A DNA stretch of 35,405 nucleotides from Bacteroidales bacterium (lineage in GTDB: Bacteria > Bacteroidota > Bacteroidia > Bacteroidales > UBA7960): contig PWHO01000094.1 of assembly GCA_003555385.1 (NCBI GenBank), forward strand, positions 1 to 35,405, in the 5' to 3' direction. Below the pieces are notes generated by a model, which had not been told where the DNA came from, did not search any database, and worked only from the letters and a program-made list of their open reading frames with translations. Below are positions 8,385-19,113 of the stretch, piece after piece (within the stretch, counting starts at the first letter, position 1; each line of letters starts with the position of its first letter). The position numbers and the translations under genes are program-made.

Positions 8385-9878
8385 TTACCTGTTTCTCCCG
8401 CTCGAGGAAGACCTGCTGCTGGAGGAACTGGTGTTTGACGACCTCGTATTTGATGAGCTTCTTCCTGATGAGCCGGATGAGGACGACCTCGGGGGTGGTG
8501 AAACCCTTGTGGGACGTGTAGTTCTGCTCGGGGCGGTGGTAGACCTGCCCGGGCTGCTTGACCTCGACGGAGAGGTGGTTGTCCTTGTGGGTTGTGTCCG
8601 GGTCGGTGTATAAGAGGGTCGCCCGCGTTCTGTACGTGTCGGCTGTGTGGCCTCCCTGCTGCCTGAAGTTCTGGCCGGGGCGGTTTGCATTCCTGCCGGA
8701 CGACTTCTTTGTGTGCCGCTTTGCTGGTAGCTTGGAGCGGTATATGTCCGTGGCAGCCTGTAGGTCCTGTCACTCATCTCAGAAGTTTGTTGTCTTGTAA
8801 CAGAAGAGCGTTCCGGACGGGTGTACCTTCTTACTTCCTGTCCTTCACTGCTGGTTCTTTCCGGTCTGCTATACTGCACTTCACCGGATGATGGTGTGGT
8901 TCTTTCTGTACGGGAAGCTTCTGCGGTTTCCGCTCTTTGCCTTCCTTCTGCCTGTGCTGTTGTGCGTCCCTGTGCGGTAGCCGGTGAAGCGCTTTCAGGC
9001 CTGCGTTCACTCCTTGCTTCCCTTGCCACGCTTTCGCCGGCATCGGCAAGTATTTCCCTTCTTCCGGACTCATCACGGCGGGTCCGGTTTTCAAAAACTT
9101 CGGCAAATGTCTGTTCGCCTCGTCCGCCGGAGGTCCGTCCGACAGTACTTCCTCCGCCACTGCGGTGCCCGTAATGATAGGAACTTCCGTCAAAACTATT
9201 GTACATGTAGTTGTAATGGCTGTATGCATGATGCCCGCCATAGTATCCGCCATACATACCGTGGTGGAACCCGGCGAAGTAACCGGTCTGGTAACCTCTC
9301 CAGAAACGGTTATAGCTATACCAGCCACCGCCCCAGAATGGGTTGTGTCCGTACCAGCTTGAATAATAACCGGGATAATAGAAAGGCGCAGCTCCATAGC
9401 CCAGGTGAATACTTACACCGTAGTGATGAGGCATGTGGGTGTAGTAGTACATGTTGGTATAGAAGGGATCATAATAACCAAAATTCCCGTATGCCCCGTA
9501 AGGGCGGTGAAACCGCCTGATCCTGGAAGCATAGGAATAATCATAATAGTCTCCGTAAAAGTGCTGGTTGACCATGACGCCTCCATCCTCAGCATAATGG
9601 TACGAGGTGTCATCTGCATAATACTCTTCAGCCGCCTCGTAGGTGGCTTCCTGGGCTGTCTGACCCGATACAGGCCTGGCTTCTTCTTCCTCAATAATTT
9701 CTGTTTTCCGTCCCTGCTGATTATTGTCTGCCAGATGATCTGCCTGTGTTGCACCGGTTCTGACTACCTGAGGTGAGTAATAGATGTCATCTATGACACC
9801 GGCGGTCTGGTAGGTTGAGGAACAACCGGCCAGTACTACTGCCAGTACCATTCCGAATAATTTCATTAGTGTTTTCAT
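8385..9878 (-). CDS. Low-complexity predicted lipoprotein (Tyr/Gly/His-rich middle, Arg/Ser/Thr-rich tail)
   Basis: 497 aa; lipobox VVLAGCSS; YYGGHHAYSHYNYMYNSFDGSSYHYGH; C-terminal SSSSSRSSSSGRNR; terminator downstream. Confidence 0.75.
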   Translation of the reverse strand: MKTLMKLFGMVLAVVLAGCSSTYQTAGVIDDIYYSPQVVRTGATQADHLADNNQQGRKTEIIEEEEARPVSGQTAQEATYEAAEEYYADDTSYHYAEDGGVMVNQHFYGDYYDYSYASRIRRFHRPYGAYGNFGYYDPFYTNMYYYTHMPHHYGVSIHLGYGAAPFYYPGYYSSWYGHNPFWGGGWYSYNRFWRGYQTGYFAGFHHGMYGGYYGGHHAYSHYNYMYNSFDGSSYHYGHRSGGGSTVGRTSGGRGEQTFAEVFENRTRRDESGRREILADAGESVAREARSERRPESASPATAQGRTTAQAEGRQRAETAEASRTERTTPSSGEVQYSRPERTSSEGQEVRRYTRPERSSVTRQQTSEMSDRTYRLPRTYTAPSYQQSGTQRSRPAGMQTAPARTSGSREATQPTRTERGRPSYTPTRTQPTRTTTSPSRSSSPGRSTTAPSRTTRPTRVSPPPRSSSSGSSGRSSSNTRSSNTSSSSSRSSSSGRNR

Positions 9879-9957
9879 GACAATATCCCCCGTAGTTATT
9901 GTTAGTTCGTGCTATTTACAAAGTTAAGAACAAAATACTTTCTTTCATAGTTTTTTG

Positions 9958-9965
9958 TAATTTTG
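9958..9965 (+). promoter_or_regulatory. Candidate Bacteroidota -7 box upstream of proS
   Basis: TAATTTTG (TAnnTTTG), 51 bp before the proS ATG. Confidence 0.4.
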
Positions 9966-10015
9966 CCCGGTTAACTCACTTACTTTAAGCACAAATATTA
10001 TACCAAAATACAGAT

Positions 10016-11491
10016 ATGGCAAAGGCATTCTCCACCAGGGCAGAGAACTATTCAAAGTGGTACAACGATATTGTTCAGCATGCGGGTCTGGCAGAAAATT
10101 CTGCTGTCAGGGGCTGTATGGTGATCAAACCCTACGGCTATGCCATTTGGGAAAAGATGCAGGCCGCCCTGGACAAGATGTTCAAGGATACCGGGCATTC
10201 CAATGCGTATTTCCCGCTTTTTATTCCCAAGTCGTTTTTCAGCAGGGAAGCCGATCATGTGGAAGGATTTGCCAAGGAGTGTGCCGTGGTCACCCATTAT
10301 CGTCTGAAACAGGATGAAAAGGGAGGCGGCATTGTGGTGGATGAAGATGCCAAACTGGAGGAGGAGCTGGTGGTGCGACCCACATCAGAAACCATCATTT
10401 GGGACACTTACCGCCAGTGGGTGCAGTCGTACCGTGATCTGCCCATCCTTGTCAACCAGTGGGCCAACGTGGTGCGCTGGGAAATGCGTACCAGGATGTT
10501 TTTGCGCACGGCTGAGTTTCTGTGGCAGGAAGGACATACGGCCCATGCCACCCGGGAAGAGGCCCTGGAGGAAACCTACCAGATGCTGGATGTGTATGCT
10601 GATTTTGCAGAGAATCATATGGCAATACCGGTCCTCAAAGGGATAAAGTCGGCCAGCGAACGCTTTGCCGGGGCGGAGGAAACATTTTGTATTGAGGCAC
10701 TGATGCAGGACGGGAAGGCGCTGCAGGCCGGCACTTCCCATTTTCTGGGCCAGAATTTTGCCAAAGCCTTTGATGTGAAGTTTGCCAGTAAAACCGGGAA
10801 ACTTGAATATGTATGGGCCACTTCATGGGGCGTGTCCACACGGCTGGTAGGAGCCCTGATCATGGCGCATTCTGACGACCGCGGCCTGGTTCTCCCGCCA
10901 AAGCTGGCCCCCATACAAACAGTGATTGTGCCCATCTATAAAAATGATGAGCAGTATGCCCTGGTTTGTGAAAAGGCAGAAGCGATCAAAAAAGAGCTGG
11001 AGAAGTTTGGGGTTCAGGTAAAACTGGATGACAGGGATACACATAAACCCGGCTGGAAATTCAGCGAATATGAATTTAAAGGGGTTCCTGTGCGCATTGC
11101 CATTGGTCCGCGTGATGTGGAGAATGGCACCGTGGAAGTGGCCCGCAGGGACACCCTGGAAAAAGAAGTTGTGCCGCTGGATAACCTGGGGGAACGGGTT
11201 CAGGGGTTGCTGGAAAATATACAGAAGGTACTTTATCAGAGGGCCCTGGGTTTTCGCGAGAGCAATACCCACAAAGTGGACAGCTGGGAAGAGTTCAGGC
11301 GGCTGCTGGATGACAAGGGAGGTTTTTTGCTTGCACACTGGGATGGCACTCCCGAGACGGAACAAAAAATCAAAGAGGAGACCAAGGCCACCATTCGCTG
11401 TATCCCCCTTGAAAAATCTGAAGAACAAGGCAAATGTGTGTATTCCGGCAACCCCTCCCCGGGCAGGGTGGTGTTTGCCCGGGCATATTAA
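10016..11491 (+). CDS. proS: Prolyl-tRNA synthetase (shorter archaeal/eukaryal-type form)
   Basis: 491 aa; [75 protein letters not shown]. Confidence 0.97.
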   Translation: MAKAFSTRAENYSKWYNDIVQHAGLAENSAVRGCMVIKPYGYAIWEKMQAALDKMFKDTGHSNAYFPLFIPKSFFSREADHVEGFAKECAVVTHYRLKQDEKGGGIVVDEDAKLEEELVVRPTSETIIWDTYRQWVQSYRDLPILVNQWANVVRWEMRTRMFLRTAEFLWQEGHTAHATREEALEETYQMLDVYADFAENHMAIPVLKGIKSASERFAGAEETFCIEALMQDGKALQAGTSHFLGQNFAKAFDVKFASKTGKLEYVWATSWGVSTRLVGALIMAHSDDRGLVLPPKLAPIQTVIVPIYKNDEQYALVCEKAEAIKKELEKFGVQVKLDDRDTHKPGWKFSEYEFKGVPVRIAIGPRDVENGTVEVARRDTLEKEVVPLDNLGERVQGLLENIQKVLYQRALGFRESNTHKVDSWEEFRRLLDDKGGFLLAHWDGTPETEQKIKEETKATIRCIPLEKSEEQGKCVYSGNPSPGRVVFARAY

Positions 11492-11552
11492 AATGGCCTG
11501 TTTTTTGCGGGATGGTTCTTCTTGATATACGGGTGTATTTTAACTTTTTCAG

Positions 11553-12080
11553 ATGATGGAAATCCTTATGCGTTCAATTATACTTCTGGCAGTTTCCGGG
11601 CTGCTGATTTTTCCTGCGGATGTGCAGTCACAGGATCCGGCCGGTGCCGTATCTGCAGGGCAAATACCTGACACCTTATCGTATGATACCCTGGCAACGG
11701 ATACGCTGGTGATTGAGGATGTTTCCCAACAACATCCCCTTGAGTGGGATGATGTAATACAGGATGACAAAACCGCCTACCTTTTGCGGGCGCACCGTGA
11801 GGCGGTTGATCGTCAGCTGGGGATTCCGGGTTTCAGGGTTCACCTGTATATGGACTCAGGCAACCGGGCAAGGCTGAATACGCAGCGGGAACAGGCTGAA
11901 TTTAAAGAGGAATATCCGGACATTAAATCGTATATTATTTACGAAGAACCCTATTTTAAACTAAGGGCCGGCGATTTTCGCACACGTCTTGATGCCCGGA
12001 GATTCCTTGAAAAGATCAAAGGGGATTATTCTTCCGCTTACATTGTGGTGGATCTGATCAATTTTCCGCAAATAGATTAA
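11553..12080 (+). CDS. SPOR-domain exported protein
   Basis: 175 aa; signal peptide; GFRVHLYMDSGNRARLNTQREQAEFKEEYPDIKSYIIYEEPYFKLRAGDFRTRLDARRFLEKIK. Confidence 0.85.
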   Translation: MMEILMRSIILLAVSGLLIFPADVQSQDPAGAVSAGQIPDTLSYDTLATDTLVIEDVSQQHPLEWDDVIQDDKTAYLLRAHREAVDRQLGIPGFRVHLYMDSGNRARLNTQREQAEFKEEYPDIKSYIIYEEPYFKLRAGDFRTRLDARRFLEKIKGDYSSAYIVVDLINFPQID

Positions 12081-13156
12081 TTTTTGTCTATTGCGTTGAG
12101 GTCTTCAAAAGCAGCTTTAAGCCTGTTTCGCATACTTACCTCCCCTTCGCGAAGCCACTTTCTCGGATCATAATATTTTTTGTTTGGTTTGTCCGGACCT
12201 TCAGGATTTCCAATTTGTTCCTGCAGGTAGCCCTCATTGTTTTTGTAGAAATCCCTGATCCCGGCCCAGAAAGCCCATTGGGTATCGGTGTCGATGTTCA
12301 TCTTGATCACCCCGTATGAGATGGCTTCCCGGATCTCCTCCTGACTGGAACCGCTTCCCCCGTGGAACACAAAATTGACAGGCTTGGGCTTCGTGCCGAA
12401 GGTTTTTTCAATATGTGACTGGGAATTCTTAAGAATGACGGGCTGCAGTTTTACATTTCCCGGTTTGTATACACCGTGTACGTTCCCGAATGCTGCGGCA
12501 ATGGTAAACCTGGGCGAAACTTCATTGAGTTTCTCATACAATTCGGCAACTTCTTCCGGCTGGGTGTAAAGTTTTGAACTGTCTATGTCAGAGTGATCCA
12601 CACCATCTTCTTCACCGCCGGTAACGCCAAGTTCTACTTCCAGTGTCATGCCCATTTTGCTCATTCTTTCCAGGTAGCGACGGCTGATCTCAATATTTTC
12701 TTCCAGTGATTCTTCAGACAAGTCAAGCATATGGGAACTGAACAGCGGCTTACCGGTTGCCTTGAAGTGTTCTTCGCTGGCATCCAGTAATCCATCAATC
12801 CATGGGAGCAGCTTTTTTGCCGCATGGTCAGTATGAAGAATAACCCTTACACCGTAGGCTTTTGCCATCATGTGAATATGTTTTGCGCCGGATACTGCGC
12901 CTGCCACTGCCGCCTCCTGGTTTTCGTTCGGCAGAGATTTGCCAGCAAAAAACTGGGCGCCCCCGTTGGAAAACTGAATGACAACCGGTGAGTTGACCTC
13001 GCGGGCTGCTTCCAGTGTCGCATTAACTGAGTTTGTTCCTACCACGTTGATCGCCGGTAAAGCAAACTGATGTTCTTTGGCAATTCTGAACACTTCCTGC
13101 ACTTCATCTCCGGTTAATACACCGGGTTCAATGTGATTCATTAATTTCGCTGTCAT
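12077..13156 (-). CDS. fbaA: Class II fructose-bisphosphate aldolase (FbaA type)
   Basis: 359 aa; EPGVLTGDEVQEVFRIAKEHQFALPAINVVGT, PVVIQFSNGGAQFFAGK, LHTDHAAKKLLPWIDGLL, VFHGGSGSSQEEIREAISYGVIKMNIDTDTQ. Confidence 0.97.
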   Translation of the reverse strand: MTAKLMNHIEPGVLTGDEVQEVFRIAKEHQFALPAINVVGTNSVNATLEAAREVNSPVVIQFSNGGAQFFAGKSLPNENQEAAVAGAVSGAKHIHMMAKAYGVRVILHTDHAAKKLLPWIDGLLDASEEHFKATGKPLFSSHMLDLSEESLEENIEISRRYLERMSKMGMTLEVELGVTGGEEDGVDHSDIDSSKLYTQPEEVAELYEKLNEVSPRFTIAAAFGNVHGVYKPGNVKLQPVILKNSQSHIEKTFGTKPKPVNFVFHGGSGSSQEEIREAISYGVIKMNIDTDTQWAFWAGIRDFYKNNEGYLQEQIGNPEGPDKPNKKYYDPRKWLREGEVSMRNRLKAAFEDLNAIDKN

Positions 13157-13293
13157 ATATTTTCTTCTTTAATTGATTGTAAATCGATTTGCTATCTCAA
13201 AATTAACAAATAAAAACATAATTTTGCCATTTAACTTGAGTAAGCCGGAAGTCCGGAGTTTTGTGTTTGTTGTTGTAATCAAGAATTTTTGTT

Positions 13294-14421
13294 TTGAAAA
13301 TTGCTGTAAACACCCGCTTACTGATACCGGGAAAATTGGAAGGAATAGGTTGGTTTGCCTGTCAGAGCTTGAAGCGAATTGTCAGGGCTCACCCGGAAGT
13401 TGATTTTCATTTCCTTTTTGACCGGCCTTACAGCAATGAGTTTATTTTTGCCCCCAATGTGAAACCGGTGCGTTTGTTTCCCCCGGCCAGGCATCCTCTT
13501 CTGTATTATTATTATTTTGAACAGACATTGGGCCGTTACCTGAACAAAACCGCACCCGATCTTTTTTTATCCCCGGATGGTTTTTTGTCGACCCGTTACC
13601 GGGGAAAACAGCTTCCGGTGTTTCACGACCTGAACTTTGTTCATTTTCCCCACTTCCTGCCTTTACTTACCAGGAATTATTACCTGCATTTTTTTCCAAA
13701 ATATGCCCGGAAAGCCTGCCGGATTGCTACGGTGTCTGAATTCTCAAAGGCAGACATTGCCCGGACCTTCAATTACCCGGAAGACAAGGTAGATGTGCTG
13801 TATAACGGGGTCAACCAGGTCTTTTCGCCTGTTGATGAGGCGGAAGCCCGGGCTGCAAGGCAGAAGTTCACCGGAGGCCGCCCCTATTTTGTATATATCG
13901 GGTCTTTGCACAAAAGAAAGAATATCAGCAATATGCTGCGGGCTTTTGATGCCTTCCGGAAAGATGATCCTGAGCAACACAAGCTTGTAATTATCGGAGC
14001 CCCCATGTTCGGATCAGGGGATATCCGGAAAGCGTTCAGGTCAATGGAGTACAAGGATGAAGTACTGATAATGGGCAGGCAATATGGCGATGTATTGCGT
14101 ACGCTTGTGGCCTCCTCACGGGCCCTTTTGCTGGTTTCCCATTTTGAGGGTTTTGGTATTCCGATCATTGAAGCCATGCAGTGTGATGTGCCGGTGATTA
14201 CTTCAAACGTGGCCAGCATGCCGGAGGTGGCCGGAGATGCTGCTTTGCTTGCCGCACCTGATTCAGTGGATCAGATTGTTGAGGCCATGAGGCGAATAGT
14301 CGGGGATCCCGGGTTGCGTGAGTCCCTTATCCGAAAAGGCCGGCAACAAAGGTTGCGATTTTCATGGGACAAAACCGCGGAGCGGTTATGGCACAGCATG
14401 GAGAAATCCATTTCAGGCTGA
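13294..14421 (+). CDS. Family 4 glycosyltransferase
   Basis: 375 aa; IATVSEFSKADIARTF, YIGSLHKRKNISNMLRAF, LLLVSHFEGFGIPIIEAMQCDVPVITSNVASMPEVAGDAALL. Confidence 0.92.
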   Translation: MKIAVNTRLLIPGKLEGIGWFACQSLKRIVRAHPEVDFHFLFDRPYSNEFIFAPNVKPVRLFPPARHPLLYYYYFEQTLGRYLNKTAPDLFLSPDGFLSTRYRGKQLPVFHDLNFVHFPHFLPLLTRNYYLHFFPKYARKACRIATVSEFSKADIARTFNYPEDKVDVLYNGVNQVFSPVDEAEARAARQKFTGGRPYFVYIGSLHKRKNISNMLRAFDAFRKDDPEQHKLVIIGAPMFGSGDIRKAFRSMEYKDEVLIMGRQYGDVLRTLVASSRALLLVSHFEGFGIPIIEAMQCDVPVITSNVASMPEVAGDAALLAAPDSVDQIVEAMRRIVGDPGLRESLIRKGRQQRLRFSWDKTAERLWHSMEKSISG

Positions 14422-14484
14422 TCCCAGTTAAAAAATTGGTTGTATTTTTGGGGTTTAATAAACGCTTATATTATTCGTTGTATT

Positions 14485-15894
14485 ATGATTCGTCTACAGA
14501 GACAAAAAGTGTTCGACCTGCTGAAAAAAGACAGCAGCCATTTGCTGAACAAGGAGATCAATGTCAAAGGCTGGGTCCGTACCCGGCGCGGGAATAAAAA
14601 TGTGGCTTTCATTGCCCTGAACGACGGATCCATTATTCATAACCTGCAGATTGTGGTCGATGTCAACGCGTTTCAGAATGATGAGCTATTGCGGAAGGTC
14701 ACTACGGGTGCATGTATATCGGTAAACGGTAAGCTGGTTGCATCCCAGGGAAAGGGGCAGGCCGTGGAAGTTCAGGCATCGGAAATTCATCTTTACGGAA
14801 CTGCAGATCCTGAAAAATATCCTTTGCAGAAGAAGGGGCATACCCTGGAGTTTCTCCGGGAGATCGCCCACCTGCGACCACGGACCAATACCTTCGGTGC
14901 GGTATTTCGTATCCGGCATGCCTTGTCTTTTGCCATTCATCGCTTTTTCAATGAGAACGGTTTCTTTTACCTGCATACGCCGATTATCACCGGATCTGAT
15001 GCGGAGGGTGCCGGTGCCATGTTCCGGGTAACTACGCTGGATATGCAAAATCCGCCGCTGGATGAGCAGGGCAAGGTGGATTACAGCCAGGATTTTTTCG
15101 GAAAAGAAACCAACCTTACAGTATCAGGACAACTGGAAGGTGAGCTGGGTGCGCTGGCCTTGTCTAATATTTACACCTTCGGACCCACCTTCCGGGCGGA
15201 AAACTCCAATACTTCCAGGCACCTCTCGGAGTTCTGGATGATCGAACCCGAGATGGCTTTCTATGATATCCATGATAACATGGATCTTGCCGAGTCTTTC
15301 CTGAAATACCTGATCAGATATTTACTGGAGCACTGTGACGACGACCTGGCTTTCCTGGAGAAAATGTACGACAAGGAGCTGACCGCGAGGCTGAATATGA
15401 TCGTCGGGAAGCAGTTTGAGCGCATTACTTATACTGATGCTGTAGAGATCCTGGAAAACTCAGGCCGGACCTTTGAGTACCCGGTAAAGTGGGGGATTGA
15501 CCTGCAGGCGGAGCATGAACGCTATCTTGTGGAACAGGAGTTCAAGCGTCCGGTGATCATTACCGACTATCCCAAAGACATCAAGGCCTTCTACATGAAG
15601 CTTAATGATGACGGCAAAACAGTGCGTGCCATGGATGTTCTCTTCCCGAAGATCGGCGAGATCGTCGGTGGATCGCAGCGCGAGGAAACTTACGAAAAAC
15701 TTTACGGGCGGGTCAAAGAGATGGGCATTCATGAAGAGGATGTGTGGTGGTACCTGGAAACGCGCAAGTTCGGAACGGCTCCTCACAGTGGATTCGGGCT
15801 GGGTTTTGAGCGCCTGATGCTGTTTGTAACGGGGATGGGAAATATTCGTGATGTGATTCCGTTTCCGCGTGCCCCCCAGAGTGCTGAATTCTGA
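14485..15894 (+). CDS. asnS: Asparaginyl-tRNA synthetase
   Basis: Class II aa[85 protein letters not shown]. Start placed at internal ATG 14485 ([13 protein letters not shown]) rather than 14440. Confidence 0.96.
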   Translation: MIRLQRQKVFDLLKKDSSHLLNKEINVKGWVRTRRGNKNVAFIALNDGSIIHNLQIVVDVNAFQNDELLRKVTTGACISVNGKLVASQGKGQAVEVQASEIHLYGTADPEKYPLQKKGHTLEFLREIAHLRPRTNTFGAVFRIRHALSFAIHRFFNENGFFYLHTPIITGSDAEGAGAMFRVTTLDMQNPPLDEQGKVDYSQDFFGKETNLTVSGQLEGELGALALSNIYTFGPTFRAENSNTSRHLSEFWMIEPEMAFYDIHDNMDLAESFLKYLIRYLLEHCDDDLAFLEKMYDKELTARLNMIVGKQFERITYTDAVEILENSGRTFEYPVKWGIDLQAEHERYLVEQEFKRPVIITDYPKDIKAFYMKLNDDGKTVRAMDVLFPKIGEIVGGSQREETYEKLYGRVKEMGIHEEDVWWYLETRKFGTAPHSGFGLGFERLMLFVTGMGNIRDVIPFPRAPQSAEF

Positions 15895-16009
15895 TTGCGG
15901 ATGGTTTTTTCAGCTCCGATTCATCAAAAATCTGGTTAATATGCTGTCTGAATGTTTCCGGTGGTTTGCTGGCTTGAAAACATGAATGGTTTCTTTCAAT
16001 GTTTTTTGT

Positions 16010-16017
16010 TAAATTTG
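16010..16017 (+). promoter_or_regulatory. Candidate Bacteroidota -7 box upstream of rpoN
   Basis: TAAATTTG (TAnnTTTG), 69 bp before the rpoN ATG. Confidence 0.35.
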
Positions 16018-16085
16018 AGAGGAATTGGCCGGTTATTTGCCGGGCACAGCCAGAGTTGATCCGTATACAATAACTGTTTGATCAC

Positions 16086-17576
16086 ATGTTAAAACAAAGT
16101 CTGCAACAGAAGTTTCTCCAAAAGTTGTCGCCCCAGCAGATCCAGTTGATGAAGCTGCTGCAGGTGCCTGCGCTATTACTGGATCAGCGGATCAAGCAGG
16201 AAATTGAGGAAAATCCTGCCCTGGAGGAAGGTGACGAGCCTCACGATGAAATAGAGGCCCAGGCGGATGATGAGTATGAAAGTGCGATGGATACGGGGGA
16301 AGACACAGAAAATGATGAAAGTGAGAAAAGTGCTGAAGACGAATTTGATTTTGAAGACTATATTGAGGATGATGAAATTCCGGATTACCGGCTTTCAGCC
16401 AACAACACGACTTCAGATGACGAATTGAAAGAGGTTCCCTCGGTTTCTGCCACCAGTCCGCAGGAGGCGCTCCTGACTCAGCTCGGACTGGGAGACCTTT
16501 CCGACAGGGAATACCTTATAGCTACCCACATTATCGGAAACATTGATGAATCCGGATATTTACAGCGGGATATCCATTCGCTGATTGATGACCTCGCTTT
16601 CAATCAGAATATAGAAACCAATTTTACTGAAGTGCTGGGGTTGCTCAGAGTGATCCAGGGATTTGAACCGCCCGGCATCGGAGCCAGGGATCTTCAGGAG
16701 TGCTTGTTGCTGCAGATCAGAAGAAAAAAGCCCAGGACAAAACCCATCGAAGATGCAACCATCGTTCTGGAAAAAAACTTCAATGATTTTACCAGGAAGC
16801 ATTATGAAAAGATACGCAAGAAGCATGACCTGACCAATGAGGACCTCAAAGTAGCGATTGATGAAATACTGAAACTAAATCCCAAGCCCGGGAATTCCCT
16901 TCAGGAATCTGGCAAAGGGGCACAGTATGTGGTTCCCGACTTTATCGTAACTCACAACGATGGTGAACTTGAGTTGAGCCTGAATTCATATAATACTCCT
17001 GACCTCCGTATCAACAGAACTTATTCGGACATGTTCCGGACCATGGCAGAGTCACGTGGCAAGATAGATAAAAGGCAAAGGGAGACATTGAATTTCGTCA
17101 AGCAAAAGCTGGACAGTGCCCGCTGGTTCATTGATGCAATCAGGCAGCGGCAAAATACGCTGATGCTGACCATGCATGCCATACTGGAGTTTCAAAAGGA
17201 ATATTTTCTGACCGGAGACGAAACAAGGCTCAGGCCCATGATCCTCAAAGACATCGCTGATATGGTCAAGCTTGACATATCAACCATTTCCCGGGTGGCC
17301 AACAGCAAATATGTCCAAACCCCTTTCGGAACTTTCCTCCTGAAGAGTTTTTTCTCTGAATCACTCCAAACCGATAAAGGGGAAGAGGTATCAACCCGGG
17401 AGGTAAAAAAAATACTGCAGGACTGTGTTGAAGCAGAAAATAAGAGCAAACCACTGACCGATGATGAACTGGCCGGCATTTTAAAAGAAAAAGGGTATAA
17501 CATAGCCCGGAGAACGGTTGCCAAGTACAGGGAGCAGCTTGACATTCCCGTGGCCAGGCTGCGAAAGGAGTTGTAG
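16086..17576 (+). CDS. rpoN: RNA polymerase sigma-54 factor
   Basis: 496 aa; N-terminal Gln-rich LQQKFLQKLSPQQIQLMKLLQVPALLLDQRIKQEIEENPALEE; RpoN box ARRTVAKYREQLDIPVARLRKEL. Confidence 0.97.
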   Translation: MLKQSLQQKFLQKLSPQQIQLMKLLQVPALLLDQRIKQEIEENPALEEGDEPHDEIEAQADDEYESAMDTGEDTENDESEKSAEDEFDFEDYIEDDEIPDYRLSANNTTSDDELKEVPSVSATSPQEALLTQLGLGDLSDREYLIATHIIGNIDESGYLQRDIHSLIDDLAFNQNIETNFTEVLGLLRVIQGFEPPGIGARDLQECLLLQIRRKKPRTKPIEDATIVLEKNFNDFTRKHYEKIRKKHDLTNEDLKVAIDEILKLNPKPGNSLQESGKGAQYVVPDFIVTHNDGELELSLNSYNTPDLRINRTYSDMFRTMAESRGKIDKRQRETLNFVKQKLDSARWFIDAIRQRQNTLMLTMHAILEFQKEYFLTGDETRLRPMILKDIADMVKLDISTISRVANSKYVQTPFGTFLLKSFFSESLQTDKGEEVSTREVKKILQDCVEAENKSKPLTDDELAGILKEKGYNIARRTVAKYREQLDIPVARLRKEL

Positions 17577-17578
17577 AT

Positions 17579-18205
17579 ATGACGCGTACGCTGGATGCAA
17601 TTGCCCGGGGAATATCGGCTTTATTCCACCCCTTGATCATTCCCACCCTGGGAATATTCATCCTGTTTCAGCTTAACACCTATGTCAGTTTTTCCGTCGC
17701 CGTGGAAGCCAGGCGTTTTATCATGGTCATGATATTCGTCAACACGGCCCTTGCTCCTGTGCTGTCCATTCTTGTGCTGAAACGTCTGGGGTATATCAAT
17801 GATCTGGTGCTTGATGAGCGCAGGGAGCGGATCCTTCCCCTTCTGTTTTCTGCCGTCATGTTTTTTATGACCTATTACCTGCTTCGGCAACTCAGCCTCC
17901 CTTCCCTCATTTATTTTTATGTGATGGGTGCTTCTCTGCTGGTATTGCTGGTGCTGCTGATCTCTTTTGCCTGGAAGATCAGTATACATATGGTTTCCCT
18001 GGGTGGGCTTACCGGTATGCTGGTTGTTACTTCCATTTTGTTGAATGTGGACGTTTCCCGCCTGATTATGGCCGCTTTTCTTGTCTCAGGATTAACAGCG
18101 GCAGCCCGGATTCACCTAAGGGCACATATCCCCTCGCAGGTGTATGCCGGGTATTTGCTGGGGCTTTCAGTAATGTTGCTGTTATTTGTGTATTTGCTTG
18201 GTTGA
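17579..18205 (+). CDS. Integral membrane protein, PAP2-phosphatase-like C-terminus
   Basis: 208 aa, multiple TM segments; LRAHIPSQVYAGYLLGLSVMLLL resembles the PAP2 H-x-P-x-Q-V-x-A-G motif; starts 2 bp after the rpoN stop. Confidence 0.65.
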   Translation: MTRTLDAIARGISALFHPLIIPTLGIFILFQLNTYVSFSVAVEARRFIMVMIFVNTALAPVLSILVLKRLGYINDLVLDERRERILPLLFSAVMFFMTYYLLRQLSLPSLIYFYVMGASLLVLLVLLISFAWKISIHMVSLGGLTGMLVVTSILLNVDVSRLIMAAFLVSGLTAAARIHLRAHIPSQVYAGYLLGLSVMLLLFVYLLG

Positions 18206-18346
18206 AGGTTGTATTGACGGAATTTGAAATATGGCAACAGAACCGCAACCTGACGGGGCGTGCAGTGTTTCCGGCTGCAGAATTACTGGAACATGGAGAC
18301 AGATAAGGGGGTTGTTCAGGTTCAATGGGGGGGGTGCTGCTCCGGA

Positions 18347-19072
18347 TTAAAACAAGATAAAAGATAACCCGAGGGATACCGGATACATGTCCCGGGCAGA
18401 ATTCTCTTCAAAGAATCTTGTAAGGGGATAATACAGGTGCAGGTTCACACTTCCGTACCCCACCATGGCTGTCAGGCCGATTCGGTAATCTGCAATATTG
18501 TCCAGCTTATGTTCTTTGAACTTTACCTCCCTGATTAATTCTGTGGGTAACATGTCGAATTGTGTGCCGCCTGGAATCGGGTATGACGCTTCTCCTTCAT
18601 ATTTGGTATGGCCGTTGACCAGGTAGCCGGCCTTCATCCCTGCGTAAAACCTGAGTGTTCTGTTCAGTTCGCGTGTCCGGTACCTGAACTGAACCGGTAC
18701 TTCGAGATAATTCAGGCTGAGTTTGTTTTTGTCGTAGTTATGCCTGATCGGGGCGAAATCATATTTTTCCGGGGTGCCGGGAATATGCGGATGATAAACG
18801 TAGCGGTGATCGCTGTATAAATTGTGGCTGGAGAATTCCAGTCCTGCGGCAACGCTGAAGTTGCTGCGGCCCAGGGGCATATCCTGCATGGCGCTGATAT
18901 TGATTCCCCGCTGGATTGTTTTCAGGTCCATGCTGCCGGGAACCCCCTGCCAGCTATCCGTGAAAAGAGTCACAATGAAACGGTCGGAGGGATGCATGCG
19001 GGAGGGTTCAAAAGCCTGCAGAGAATTTGCGGCAATGAGTAATCCGAATAAAAGAAAACCGATTCGTTTCAT
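18347..19072 (-). CDS. PorT-like outer-membrane beta-barrel protein
   Basis: 241 aa; signal peptide; LNYLEVPVQFRYR, RFYAGMKAGYLVNG, PVSLGLSFILF. Confidence 0.7.
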   Translation of the reverse strand: MKRIGFLLFGLLIAANSLQAFEPSRMHPSDRFIVTLFTDSWQGVPGSMDLKTIQRGINISAMQDMPLGRSNFSVAAGLEFSSHNLYSDHRYVYHPHIPGTPEKYDFAPIRHNYDKNKLSLNYLEVPVQFRYRTRELNRTLRFYAGMKAGYLVNGHTKYEGEASYPIPGGTQFDMLPTELIREVKFKEHKLDNIADYRIGLTAMVGYGSVNLHLYYPLTRFFEENSARDMYPVSLGLSFILF

Positions 19073-19113
19073 TGTTGTATGGTTTAATGCTGTGCGTTGG
19101 ATGAAGCCTAAAA

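Noticed and set aside
8372-9776. Multiple long ORFs in other frames of the lipoprotein gene (for example 8372..8773 -, 8984..9520 +, 8831..9397 -)
   Set aside because: Biased low-complexity composition keeps alternative frames open; only the 8385..9878 frame has a signal peptide and lipobox.
10823-11428. 201-aa minus-strand ORF antisense to proS
   Set aside because: Fully inside the strongly supported proS gene; shadow ORF.
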